64,000 bases of DNA, taken from the NCBI GenBank assembly GCA_964441265.1, contig CAYYKJ010000007.1, positions 3,235-67,234 on the forward strand, in the 5' to 3' direction. The position numbers were made by a program, and so were the translations under genes. The notes below the pieces were generated by a model. The model saw only the letters and a list, made by a program, of their open reading frames with translations. It was not told the DNA's origin and did not search any database. This DNA is from JAFGDH01 sp964441265 (lineage in GTDB: Archaea > Aenigmatarchaeota > Aenigmatarchaeia > QMZP01 > QMZT01). Positions 1-6,925 of the stretch are shown here, piece by piece. Numbering within the stretch: position 1 is the stretch's first letter; each line of letters starts with the position of its first letter.

Positions 1-1
1 A

Positions 2-220
2 ACATGGATAGCTCTCGTCCTCGGCGGGGCAGGTTTCCTTTTCTTCCAGAAGGCGCTCCATTCGGGGGACGTCTCGGTGGAGACCCCGATCATGGCGGGG
101 TTCGGGATCATCGTCCCGGTTGTCATGGCCGTTCTCTTCCTTGGCGAATCCATTGACCCCACGAAGGCGGCAGGAATAGTTGTCGTGCTGGCGGGGGTCT
201 TCCTCTTGGCGAAGAAGTGA
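2..220 (+). CDS. C-terminal end of an EamA/DMT-type membrane transporter (partial)
   Basis: The frame is open from the window edge and stops at TGA 218-220, giving 72 visible residues. They form two hydrophobic helices separated by a short loop with LGESIDPTKAAG, then a final helix ending in LLAKK. A Gly-Glu loop followed by a Gly-rich last helix is typical of the C-terminal repeat of EamA-family drug/metabolite transporters. The substrate cannot be inferred. The start lies outside the window. It converges on rpiA with a 3-nt gap. Confidence 0.6.
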   Translation, partial: TWIALVLGGAGFLFFQKALHSGDVSVETPIMAGFGIIVPVVMAVLFLGESIDPTKAAGIVVVLAGVFLLAKK

Positions 221-223
221 GGA

Positions 224-988
224 TCAGAAATGCTTTACGCCGTCCTGGCTGGCGAGTATGACTTTGTTGGGTCTCGACTGATCATCTGCGAAAAGACCGA
301 ATGACTCCACTCCCTGGATTTTGTTGACTTCCCGCTCTATTTCGGAGAGATCACTTTGGCCGGCTTTGAACGGAGAGATGTCAGCGATCAGCATGTTCTC
401 GTTCGTGTAGAATGTCTCACCATTGCTCTTTTTCCTGATGTCAATCTCGGATCCTCCGAACATGGACTCCAGTTCTTCCAGCACCAGCTTTTCGTTGTTT
501 TTACGGAAAACCACCCCCACGGGGTAATTGTTTTCTCCCAGGCTTTTCACCCTCTTGCTCTCGTCCACGACCACGATGAAATATTTTGCTCCCCCTGCCA
601 GCTTCTTTTCCCAATAAGTGCATCCTGAGAGGAGGGGATTGTCTCCGGCGGGAGGTTTTTTGGGCCCGCCTTTTATTACCGCCCTGAATTGGGGGCTTTC
701 GTGGTTAATAACGACCTGGTCTGCCCCGTCTATGTAAACGTAATTCTTGCCCCTTAGTACACCCCTGTCAAAGGTTTTTATCCCGTATTTTTTTGCCTCC
801 CTGGCGCTGCCTGGAAGGCCCGGGACTATCCCCTTTTTTTGGTCATATCCCTCTTCACTGATAAACTGTATTACCTTGCATGCATTTCTTCCGGTTCCTA
901 TGCACCAGAAATCAAAACCAGAGTCATAGGCGGACCTTATGGATTCCTTCGCTGAGAATTCCATCAGTTTTCCCTGGTCGTATCCCAT
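224..988 (-). CDS. rpiA: Ribose-5-phosphate isomerase A
   Basis: The 254-residue protein interconverts ribose 5-phosphate and ribulose 5-phosphate in the non-oxidative pentose phosphate pathway. Visible RpiA marks are the N-terminal GTG loop (residues about 31-33), the DGADQ motif (family DGADE, here with Gln in place of Glu), KGG followed by an EK pair, and FIVVVDESK. The Glu to Gln change next to the catalytic Asp and the moderate divergence are unusual, but length and motif order fit. The start ATG at 988 is followed at once by an amphipathic helix. It lies downstream of proS on the same strand, 38 nt away. Confidence 0.8.
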   Translation of the reverse strand: MGYDQGKLMEFSAKESIRSAYDSGFDFWCIGTGRNACKVIQFISEEGYDQKKGIVPGLPGSAREAKKYGIKTFDRGVLRGKNYVYIDGADQVVINHESPQFRAVIKGGPKKPPAGDNPLLSGCTYWEKKLAGGAKYFIVVVDESKRVKSLGENNYPVGVVFRKNNEKLVLEELESMFGGSEIDIRKKSNGETFYTNENMLIADISPFKAGQSDLSEIEREVNKIQGVESFGLFADDQSRPNKVILASQDGVKHF

Positions 989-1026
989 GGTGAATGTTTG
1001 TATAATTAGTTTTATATTCGCCGCCT

Positions 1027-2466
1027 TCAGTAGGCCTTCGCGAAATAAACCATATGTTTAGATTGCTTCTTGCAGTGGATGCACTGTCCCTTCCTGATGT
1101 CGCCCTCGATGAGCCTTATGGTTGCCGAGGTGTCTTCCTTTATCTTCTCCTCGCAGGACTCGTTCCCGCACCAGTGCGCCTTAACCAGCCTGCCTTCCCT
1201 GATCTGCCTTTTCAGGTCCTCGTAGTTCCCGGCTTTGACCGTGCTCGATTCCAGGAAGCTCTTCGCCTTCGCATAGAGGTTGTTTTGGATGTCTTCCAGA
1301 ATGGATTTCGCTTTTTTGGTCAGGAGCTTCCTCCTTATCGGTATCTTCTCTCCGGTGTCCCTCCTGACCCCCATGACCTGCTTGCTTTCGATGTCCCTCG
1401 GGCCGATCTCTATCCTGAGGGGCACACCCTTCATCTCCCATTCGTTGAACTTCCATCCGGGGGAGTATTCGTCCCTGTCATCAAGCTTGACGGAGAAATC
1501 CCCGGACAGCTCTTTCTCCAGTTTGGAGGCCTCCCTGAGTACGGTCTTCCTGTTGCTCGTCTTGTATATGGGGACGATGACCATCTGCAGGGGGGCTATC
1601 CTGGGAGGCAGCACCAGACCTTTGTCGTCCCCGTGGGTCATGACGACCGAACCTATCAGCCTGGTGGATATTCCCCAGGATGTCTGCCAAGCGTGCCTGT
1701 CCTCCTTGTCTTTGTCCTTGAACTCTATGTCGAAAACCTTGGCGAAATGCTGGCCGAGATTGTGGGTGGTTCCCATCTGCAGTGCTTTCCCGTCAGGCAT
1801 CAACGCCTCGAGCGTCATGGTGTAAAGCGCGCCCGCGAATGCCTCGCTTTTGGATTTCCTGCCCATCAGGACGGGGACGGCGAGCTGGCTTTCCATTAGC
1901 TCCCTGTACTGCTCCGCCCTGAGCATGGCCTCGTCGCTGGCTTCCCTGTTGGTGGCGTGCGCTGTGTGGCCCTCCTGCCACAGGAACTCCCTCGTCCGGA
2001 GGAAAAGCCTCGTGGCCTTGCATTCCCACCTGACGATGTTGCACCACTGGTTTATCCGGAGGGGGAGATCTCTCCAGGACCTGATCCATTTTGAAAAGGT
2101 ATCGTAGATTATGGTTTCCGAGGTCGGCCTGAGGGCATACCTCTCGTCGCTCTGCTCTTTCTTCTCTATCCAGGCGACCTCAGGGGTGAAGCCCTCGAAG
2201 TGTTCGGCTTCCTTCTGAAAGAAGGATTCTGGTATGAACATGGGGAAATAGGCGTTCTCCACACCGGTCTCCTTGATCTTCCTGTCGAACCATCCCCTGA
2301 TCTTTTCCCACATGGAATACGCATAAGGCTTGATCACCATGCACCCGCTTATGGGGGCGTAATCGGCGAGGCCGGACTTCTGGACCACCTCGTTGTACCA
2401 GTCCGAAAAATTCTCCTCCCTTGTCGCCCCGATGCCGACCAGCTCTTCCCTGCTCTTGTTGACCAT
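1027..2466 (-). CDS. proS: Prolyl-tRNA synthetase, archaeal/eukaryotic type
   Basis: This class II synthetase charges tRNA-Pro; a tRNA-Pro gene lies at 45020-45212. It is 479 residues from the chosen start (MVNKSREE), with an in-frame ATG two codons upstream at 2472. Class II motifs are clear: motif 2 around FLRTREFLWQEGHTAH, preceded by RPTSETIIYDTF, and the HGDDKGLVLPP stretch of motif 3. The C-terminal zinc-binding domain has CGNESC and CIHC cysteine pairs, and the protein ends in Tyr (VYFAKAY) as archaeal ProRS usually does. It lacks the bacterial editing insertion. An A/T-rich TATA-like stretch lies near 2530-2545. Confidence 0.93.
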   Translation of the reverse strand: MVNKSREELVGIGATREENFSDWYNEVVQKSGLADYAPISGCMVIKPYAYSMWEKIRGWFDRKIKETGVENAYFPMFIPESFFQKEAEHFEGFTPEVAWIEKKEQSDERYALRPTSETIIYDTFSKWIRSWRDLPLRINQWCNIVRWECKATRLFLRTREFLWQEGHTAHATNREASDEAMLRAEQYRELMESQLAVPVLMGRKSKSEAFAGALYTMTLEALMPDGKALQMGTTHNLGQHFAKVFDIEFKDKDKEDRHAWQTSWGISTRLIGSVVMTHGDDKGLVLPPRIAPLQMVIVPIYKTSNRKTVLREASKLEKELSGDFSVKLDDRDEYSPGWKFNEWEMKGVPLRIEIGPRDIESKQVMGVRRDTGEKIPIRRKLLTKKAKSILEDIQNNLYAKAKSFLESSTVKAGNYEDLKRQIREGRLVKAHWCGNESCEEKIKEDTSATIRLIEGDIRKGQCIHCKKQSKHMVYFAKAY

Positions 2467-2706
2467 GATCACACCTTAAGTCCCCCTTTAGGGCATTCTC
2501 AGTTCACAATATAATTTTGTATAGAGGTTTAGTAAATAAAATTTTAAAAGGATGATATCCGGTTTTTCCTGCGTGGCACAATCTGGATAACTGTGGAAAA
2601 CCATGGATTTTTAAGTCACGGATCGAATTCATGTTTAAACATAAATTTCGAGAGACGACGTTAGACAATTGATCAGGTCGTCATTCGATAAATGGGGTGT
2701 TGCTGT

Positions 2707-3159
2707 ATGGATTTCAAGCTGGCTACTGTGTTAGGTGTTGTCATGGCCGCTGTGGTCATATCTTCTGCTTCTTTCGTTTGGGTGTTTTCCGTTTCCATGG
2801 TGAGCCCGGTTTCGATGGCTCTCGTTATAATTCTTTCCCTGACCTTCGGATGGATATACTTCGGTAAGGAGGAATCGACCGCGAAAGAGGCGATGGCCCT
2901 GGGCATATTCTGGATCATAATAGCCATAATACTTGAGGCGGCGGCGGCGGTCGGGTTCTTCCAGCAGTCCGATTACTTCAAGGTCAACCCCTCCATATAC
3001 GCGGGTTACCTGCTCATGCTGGTTTTTACGGTGGCGGCTTTCTTCCTGAGGAGAAGACTCGGAAAGTCCTCGGAAGAGCAGGCCGAGCCCGGAAAGGACA
3101 AGGAAAAAGAGATGGCAATGAGGGGCGAGGCATTGCTGGAGCCCTCAATCGCCTCCTGA
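2707..3159 (+). CDS. Small polytopic membrane protein of unknown function
   Basis: About 150 residues from MDFKLATV, with a possible upstream ATG at 2692 that would add a Cys-rich MGCCC leader. Three to four hydrophobic helices are visible (roughly residues 5-27, 35-55, 68-90 and 103-120), followed by a charged, probably cytoplasmic tail rich in Lys and Glu. No family is recognised. It is divergent from proS and lies just upstream of the 16S promoter. A TATA-like element at about 2632-2642 would serve it. Confidence 0.6.
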   Translation: MDFKLATVLGVVMAAVVISSASFVWVFSVSMVSPVSMALVIILSLTFGWIYFGKEESTAKEAMALGIFWIIIAIILEAAAAVGFFQQSDYFKVNPSIYAGYLLMLVFTVAAFFLRRRLGKSSEEQAEPGKDKEKEMAMRGEALLEPSIAS

Positions 3160-3175
3160 ACGACCTTTTAAAGGC

Positions 3176-3192
3176 ATATTTTTATATATATT
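3176..3192 (+). promoter_or_regulatory. Promoter of the rRNA locus (TATA box)
   Basis: An A/T run reading TTTTTATATATAT, preceded by a purine-rich AAAGG element that can act as a BRE, lies about 90 nt before the pre-16S processing stem. A transcript would start near 3212. The 3193-3268 leader contains a strong hairpin (CTCCCG-GCGA-CGGGAG at about 3241-3256). Confidence 0.6.
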
Positions 3193-3268
3193 ACTTGCTA
3201 TAGATATAATTCGTGCGTATAGATGAGAGCTTGACACCGGCTCCCGGCGACGGGAGCGTTAAGTTTGA

Positions 3269-3296
3269 GGTAGGAGAATGCAAAACCCTTGTTGAA
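3269..3296 (+). other. 5' half of the pre-16S processing stem (BHB)
   Basis: GGTAGGAGAA (3269-3278) pairs with TTCTCCTACC (6944-6953). TGCA (3279-3282) pairs with TGCA (6937-6940). The bulges are AAA (3283-3285) and TAC (6941-6943), and CCCTTGTTGAA pairs with TTCAACAGGG inside. This is the canonical archaeal rRNA-processing bulge-helix-bulge, with cuts predicted after 3284 and 6942. Confidence 0.85.
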
Positions 3297-3502
3297 GCTC
3301 ATATGAGGAGCTTTATGCGTAACGCCAATCCCAATTCCGGCTGATCCTGCCGGAGGCCACTGCTATTCGGATTTGGCTAAGCCATGCTCGTTCTGGGTTA
3401 AACCAGAGCAAAGAGCTCAGTAACACGTAGTCAACCTGCCCTTGGGTCCGGACGAATCTCGGGAAACTGAGGATAATGCCGGATAGGCAAAAAGATCTGG
3501 AA

Positions 3503-3548
3503 ACGTGTGACAACTTGGATTTCAATCACGAGTTGTCCTTCGCCGGTT
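3503..3548 (+). other. 16S intron 1, BHB type, 46 nt
   Basis: The exon join restores GATCTGGAA|TGACTTTTTG. The central helix is CTGG (3497-3500) with CCGG (3543-3546), and the bulges are AAA (3501-3503) and TTT (3547-3549). The inner stem starts C3504-G3542 and contains GACAACT/AGTTGTC. No coding capacity. Confidence 0.8.
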
Positions 3549-3607
3549 TGACTTTTTGTCCAACCAAGGATGGGACTGCGGCTGATTAGGTTGTTGCCAG
3601 GCTAAAA

Positions 3608-3643
3608 TGGACTGACGTTCATTTCGAATGTCTTTCTTTAGAT
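3608..3643 (+). other. 16S intron 2, BHB type, 36 nt
   Basis: The join gives GCCAGGCTAAAA|TCCTGGC, the expected hairpin with a 7-nt loop. The central helix is CTAA (3602-3605) with TTAG (3638-3641), and the bulges are AAT and ATT. The inner hairpin is GACGTTC/GAATGTC. It is the smallest of the rRNA introns. Confidence 0.8.
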
Positions 3644-3819
3644 TCCTGGCAAGCCGATAATCAGTACGGGCCTTGAGAGAGGAAGCCCGGAGATGGATTC
3701 TGAGACAAGAATCCAGGCCCTACGGGGTGCAGCAGGCGCGAAACTTTCCCAATGTGCGCAAGCATGAGGAAGAGATCCGGAGTGTTCTCCTTTTGGGGGA
3801 ACTTTTGTCAAGTCCAAAA

Positions 3820-3865
3820 AAGATTGACGGCTGATTCTGTGAATCCATGCCGTCGCTCTGTGGTT
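3820..3865 (+). other. 16S intron 3, BHB type (one mismatch), 46 nt
   Basis: The join restores GTCAAGTCCAAAA|AGCTTGGCGAATAAG. The central helix CCAA/GTGG has one A-G mismatch. The bulges are AAA (3818-3820) and TTA (3864-3866), and the inner stem includes GACGGC/GCCGTC. Confidence 0.75.
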
Positions 3866-4077
3866 AGCTTGGCGAATAAGTGGTGGGTAATACGGGTGCC
3901 AGCCGCCGCGGTAATACCCGAGCCACAAGTGGTGGCCACGTTTATTGGGCTTAAAGTGTTCGTAGCCGGTTCTGCCAGTCCTTGGTGAAATCATCTGGTA
4001 AACCAGGTGGCTTGCTGAGGATACTACAGGACTTGGGACCGGGAGAGGTCAAGGGTACTGACGGGGTAGGGGTAAAA

Positions 4078-4125
4078 AGCGATTGTTGACCCGGATTTTT
4101 CTGATCAGGTCAACCTTCCTTACAT
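4078..4125 (+). other. 16S intron 4, BHB type, 48 nt
   Basis: The join gives GGGGTAAAA|TCCTATAATCC, matching the conserved GGGGTGAAATCC context. The central helix is GTAA (4072-4075) with TTAC (4120-4123), and the bulges are AAA and ATT. The inner hairpin is GTTGACC/GGTCAAC. Confidence 0.8.
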
Positions 4126-4222
4126 TCCTATAATCCTGTCAGGACCACCAGTGGCGAAGGCGCTTGACTAGAACGGATCCGACGGTGAGGGACGAAAGCC
4201 AGGGGATCGAATGGGATTAGAT

Positions 4223-4564
4223 ATGGGTTCAGGAAAAGGTATTTATTTCCAGTAATTAACTATAAATAGATTAGAATGCCCAGTATTTCAAGTGATATTT
4301 GTAGGATGACTCTGAAGGACATATCAGTAAAAGGCAAGCGGAAATTGATTTCACAACAACTTCGAAGGAGATTTGCCAATATATACTTGAATATTTTAAA
4401 ATAATTGGACTAAAAACAAGTGGCAGAGTCAGAAGCCGAAGAAAGAACAGGGAGTACGAAATAAGGATATACGGCAAGGAAAATTTAATACTTTTTTCAA
4501 AACATGTCAAGATAAAACATCCTGATAAAATTGCCAGAATGAAGAAATTCCTGTCCCACTAAAA
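4223..4564 (+). other. 16S intron 5, BHB type, 342 nt, with decayed homing endonuclease
   Basis: The join gives GGGATTAGAT|ACCCCAGTAGTCC, equivalent to E. coli 793/794. The central helix is TTAG (4217-4220) with CTAA (4559-4562), the bulges are ATA and AAA, and the inner stem is TGGG/CCCA. It contains the endonuclease remnant at 4305-4562. It splits the target of the widely used 806R primer. Confidence 0.88.
4305..4562 (+). pseudogene. Remnant of a LAGLIDADG homing endonuclease
   Basis: The frame from 4305 to the TAA at 4560-4562 encodes about 85 residues beginning DDSEGHIS, the end of a LAGLIDADG helix. It continues with FKIIGLKTSG and a basic C-terminal part that includes YEIRIYGKENL. Upstream the same frame is closed by stops (TGA and TAG within 4293-4304), while residues resembling the start of the motif (FVG) sit in another frame, so a frameshift or deletion removed the N-terminal half with its first motif. 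The stop sits two nucleotides from the intron end, as in the intact neighbouring introns. It is probably inactive. Confidence 0.7.
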
Positions 4565-4776
4565 ACCCCAGTAGTCCTGGCTGTAAACGATACCCACTAG
4601 ACATTAGGGATCTTACGTGGGTTCCTGGTGTCGCAGGAAAACCGCTAAGTGGGTCGCCTGGGAAGTACGGTCGCAAGGCTGAAACTTAAGGGAATTGGCG
4701 GGGGAGCACACAAGGGGTGGAGGCTGCGGTTCAATTCGATTCAACGCGGGGAACCTTACCAGAGGCGAGGCAGGCA

Positions 4777-5442
4777 CTCACTGTCACTAATGGTAAGGTT
4801 TATTAGCACCGTAATCAACAATTAAACATGAGGAACATAGCAGACCTCTCAAAAATAACACCGAAAGAAAGGGGATACCTGATTGGATTTTACATCGGAG
4901 ACGGTAACATATTTGAACAAAATTCTTCAGGGATTTACAGGCTCAGATATTTTCTCGGCCTTAAAGAAAAACCAATACAGGAATCCCTTGTTGAAATATT
5001 GTCCAAGTTATTTGCGAATATAAGGACCTACGATGGACAGGGAAATACAATTGTAATTGAAATTCATTCAAAACAGTTCATAACTTGGGTGAAAAACAAC
5101 TGTACAAAGGATGGGATTAAAAACAAAAGCTCATCTAAAAGATTCAAAATTGGTGTTATAGAGGGTCTGATAGACAGCGATGGATATGTTCAAAGAAACT
5201 ATGTTGAGATAACAACTGTCAATGAGAAACTGCGAAAAAATATTATTGAAATTTTGAGCGGTTTCAAAACAAAACCAAATGTTAGAAGTTATTCTTCTCC
5301 AATTTCCGGAAGAACCGGATGGAGAGTTGGTTTTTCTTTAAAAAACGGTGCTTTTAAACCTACCAAGTGGGTTCTTGCCCCTCAAACAGCAGAAAATGCT
5401 GCGTAAGGTTTACCATGAAGACATACCGTGCGCGCATCTGCA
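4777..5442 (+). other. 16S intron 6, relaxed BHB type, 666 nt, with endonuclease gene
   Basis: The exon join gives CCAGAGGCGAGGCAGGCA|ATGAAGG, which restores the expected spacing between ACCAG and ATGAAGG. The junction is ambiguous by up to 3 nt because of a short repeat. Central pairing is CAGG (4771-4774) with TCTG (5437-5440); deeper stems are TGTC/GACA and ATGGTAA/TTACCAT. The inner helix next to the bulges is imperfect, so boundaries are less certain than for the other introns. Confidence 0.75.
4828..5406 (+). CDS. LAGLIDADG homing endonuclease in 16S intron 6
   Basis: The 192-residue protein has two LAGLIDADG helices, YLIGFYIGDGNI (residues about 12-23) and GVIEGLIDSDGYV (about 109-121), so it should act as a monomer with one active site (acidic residues in GDG and DSDG). 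Such enzymes cut an intronless rRNA allele and drive intron copying by repair. It lies wholly inside the 16S intron on the rRNA-sense strand and is A/T-richer than the exons. The start ATG at 4828 lies 51 nt into the intron. It appears intact. Confidence 0.88.
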   Translation: MRNIADLSKITPKERGYLIGFYIGDGNIFEQNSSGIYRLRYFLGLKEKPIQESLVEILSKLFANIRTYDGQGNTIVIEIHSKQFITWVKNNCTKDGIKNKSSSKRFKIGVIEGLIDSDGYVQRNYVEITTVNEKLRKNIIEILSGFKTKPNVRSYSSPISGRTGWRVGFSLKNGAFKPTKWVLAPQTAENAA

Positions 5443-5501
5443 ATGAAGGTCAGGTTGAAGGCCTTACCAGACAAGCTGAGAAGTAGTGCATGGCCGTCGT
5501 C

Positions 5502-6134
5502 ATTCCACGAGGGCAAAACCGGCATCTGATATTCTTCTTTTCGTCCGAAAAGCAGATAAGGATGCCTCCCGAATTAAGAATCATGAAAACTGTTGGTTTT
5601 CAGAAAAAACAAATCAAATGCTCCGAAAATGATGCCTATATTTTAGGATTGTTTAGGGCAGACGGGTATACTTGGACAGGAACATTCGGAATAACTAATA
5701 GAAATCAGAAAATATTAGAAAAAGCTGCAAAAATCCTTTCAAAATTCGGCCAAAACAAATGGAGAAATGATGAGAAAGGATTTTTCAGGGTTTGCATAAC
5801 AAGTAGGCCCAGAAAAAGGGAATTTCTGAAGGCAATGGAAAATACAGAAAAATCATTAATTGATAACAAATTAATGATTGCATCATATTTCGCAGGTAAA
5901 TATGATGGAGATGGTTCTTATTGGAAAAAAACAAGACTGAGGTTCAAAATAACATACGGGAAACCTGAAAATATAGAATTTGATCAAAAGCTATTGCTCT
6001 CCGTTGGTATTTCAAGTAAAATAAGAAAATATAAAAATGCAAATGCATTTGACCTTGAAATATCAAGTGGTGATGCTTTAGCATTTTTTGACCTGATAAA
6101 AAATATTCGATTAAATGTCCTCTTGGAACGATAA
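5502..6134 (+). other. 16S intron 7, BHB type, 633 nt, with endonuclease gene
   Basis: The join gives GTCGTC|AGTTCGTGCCGTG, a universally conserved 16S stretch. The central helix is GTCG (5496-5499) with CGAT (6129-6132), the bulges are TCA (5500-5502) and AAA (6133-6135), and the inner stem is TTCCA/TGGAA. The endonuclease stop codon occupies the last three intron bases. Confidence 0.88.
5562..6134 (+). CDS. LAGLIDADG homing endonuclease in 16S intron 7
   Basis: About 190 residues from MPPELRIM; a second possible start (MKTVGF) is at 5583. The open frame continues upstream into the 16S exon (to 5490), but a start there is unlikely because the gene should be confined to the intron. Two LAGLIDADG motifs are present: AYILGLFRADGYTW and SYFAGKYDGDGSYW. 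The TAA stop (6132-6134) coincides exactly with the predicted intron 3' end, so gene and splice site share bases. It is A/T-rich like the other intron genes and appears intact. Confidence 0.85.
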   Translation: MPPELRIMKTVGFQKKQIKCSENDAYILGLFRADGYTWTGTFGITNRNQKILEKAAKILSKFGQNKWRNDEKGFFRVCITSRPRKREFLKAMENTEKSLIDNKLMIASYFAGKYDGDGSYWKKTRLRFKITYGKPENIEFDQKLLLSVGISSKIRKYKNANAFDLEISSGDALAFFDLIKNIRLNVLLER

Positions 6135-6147
6135 AGTTCGTGCCGTG
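6135..6147 (+). other. 13-nt rRNA micro-exon
   Basis: AGTTCGTGCCGTG lies between introns 7 and 8. Both flanking introns have perfect BHB geometry, and joining all three pieces restores GTCGTC-AGTTCGTGCCGTG-AGGTGTCG. Confidence 0.85.
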
Positions 6148-6190
6148 AGAGCTTGATGCTTTCATGTCATAAAGTGCCATGTTCCGGTAA
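6148..6190 (+). other. 16S intron 8, BHB type, 43 nt
   Basis: The join gives GTGCCGTG|AGGTGTCGTCTTAAG. The central helix is GCCG (6142-6145) with CGGT (6185-6188), the bulges are TGA and AAA, and the inner stem is GAGC/GTTC. Confidence 0.85.
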
Positions 6191-6476
6191 AGGTGTCGTC
6201 TTAAGTGACGTAACGAACAAGACCCATACCTCATGTTGCTATCCAACTCTGTCGGAGCACTCATGAGGGACCGCTGGCGATAAGCCAGAGGAAGGTGTGG
6301 TCGACGGCAGGTCCGTATGCCCTGAATCCTCTGGGTAACACGCGGCCTACAATGGATGGGACAATGGGATGCCACTCCGAAAGGAGGAGCTAATCCTTCA
6401 AACCCATTCCTGGTCCGGATCGAGGGCTGCAACCCGCCCTCGTGAAGCCGAAATCCCTAGTAGTCGCTGGTTAGCA

Positions 6477-6521
6477 AGTGCGAAAGTCGCCGCGAAAGCG
6501 GTAGCGCTTTCGGGTCTAAAA
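6477..6521 (+). other. 16S intron 9, BHB type, 45 nt
   Basis: The join gives CGCTGGTTAGCA|TCTAGCG, a hairpin with a 7-nt loop as in E. coli. The central helix is TTAG (6471-6474) with CTAA (6516-6519), and the bulges are CAA and AAT. The inner stem CGAAAG/CTTTCG encloses a second hairpin. Confidence 0.85.
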
Positions 6522-6639
6522 TCTAGCGTCGAATAAGTTCCTGCTCCTTGCACACACTGCCCGTCAAGCCATCCGAGTGGAGTTTTGGCGAGGTCTTCCC
6601 TTCGGGGAGGATCAAACCACAACTTTGCAAGGAGGGCTA

Positions 6640-6685
6640 ACTCCAATAGTAATATTTTGGAGAACAATTATTATTGGGGGCCTAA
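6640..6685 (+). other. 16S intron 10, BHB type, 46 nt, splits A1492/A1493
   Basis: The join gives AAGGAGGGCTA|AGTCGTA, placing the intron between nucleotides equivalent to E. coli A1492 and A1493. The central helix is GGGC (6634-6637) with GCCT (6680-6683), the bulges are TAA and AAA, and an 11-bp inner stem (6643-6653 with 6667-6677) follows. Confidence 0.92.
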
Positions 6686-6692
6686 AGTCGTA
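6686..6692 (+). other. 7-nt decoding-centre micro-exon
   Basis: AGTCGTA, equivalent to E. coli 1493-1499, is the only exonic sequence between introns 10 and 11. Both flanking BHB motifs are perfect; four of its seven bases (GTCG) form the central helix of the intron 11 BHB. Confidence 0.9.
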
Positions 6693-6832
6693 AAATGGCT
6701 AGATGGGCAATTTGAGAAGTCGCAAAACGATTTCTATGACATCTATAACGTGTGTATAAACGGATGAAGCCTAGCTTGTAGCGCTTCATCAGACTCATGT
6801 ATAGTTAGGAATATCATCTAGCTGTTCGATAA
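6693..6832 (+). other. 16S intron 11, BHB type, 140 nt, no ORF
   Basis: The join gives AGTCGTA|ACAAGGTAGCC. The central helix is GTCG (6687-6690) with CGAT (6827-6830), the bulges are TAA and AAA, and a 12-bp inner stem pairs AATGGCTAGATG with CATCTAGCTGTT. The interior has no ORF but holds a strong hairpin (GATGAAGC/GCTTCATC). Confidence 0.92.
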
Positions 6833-6925
6833 ACAAGGTAGCCGTACGGGAACGTGCGGCTGGATCACCTCCTTATATATTTCGAATGACAACTTATTTC
6901 GAAAATTTAGGTTGTCTCTCGAAAC

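Larger units (their letters stand above)
3334..6874 (+). rRNA. rrs: 16S ribosomal RNA gene with 11 introns
   Basis: It starts at ATTCCGGCTGATCCTGCC and ends at the anti-Shine-Dalgarno GGATCACCTCCTT. The span is 3541 nt; subtracting eleven introns (3503-3548, 3608-3643, 3820-3865, 4078-4125, 4223-4564, 4777-5442, 5502-6134, 6148-6190, 6477-6521, 6640-6685, 6693-6832; 2091 nt in total) leaves 1450 nt, a normal archaeal length. Conserved landmarks are intact across every predicted junction, for example GTGCCAGCCGCCGCGGTAA, GATTAGAT|ACCCC, GTCGTC|AGTTCG and GGGCTA|AGTCGTA|ACAAGG. Exons as short as 13 nt (6135-6147) and 7 nt (6686-6692) result. The gene is framed by BHB processing stems and followed by an intron-bearing tRNA-Ala. 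Confidence 0.95.

Noticed and set aside
1054..1899. Long plus-strand open frame of 281 codons
   Set aside because: It runs antisense to proS and reflects the G+C-rich codon pattern of that gene; no domain is visible.
4777..5442. Group I intron at this 16S position
   Set aside because: No P/Q/R/S core elements; a relaxed BHB and the exon join explain it better.
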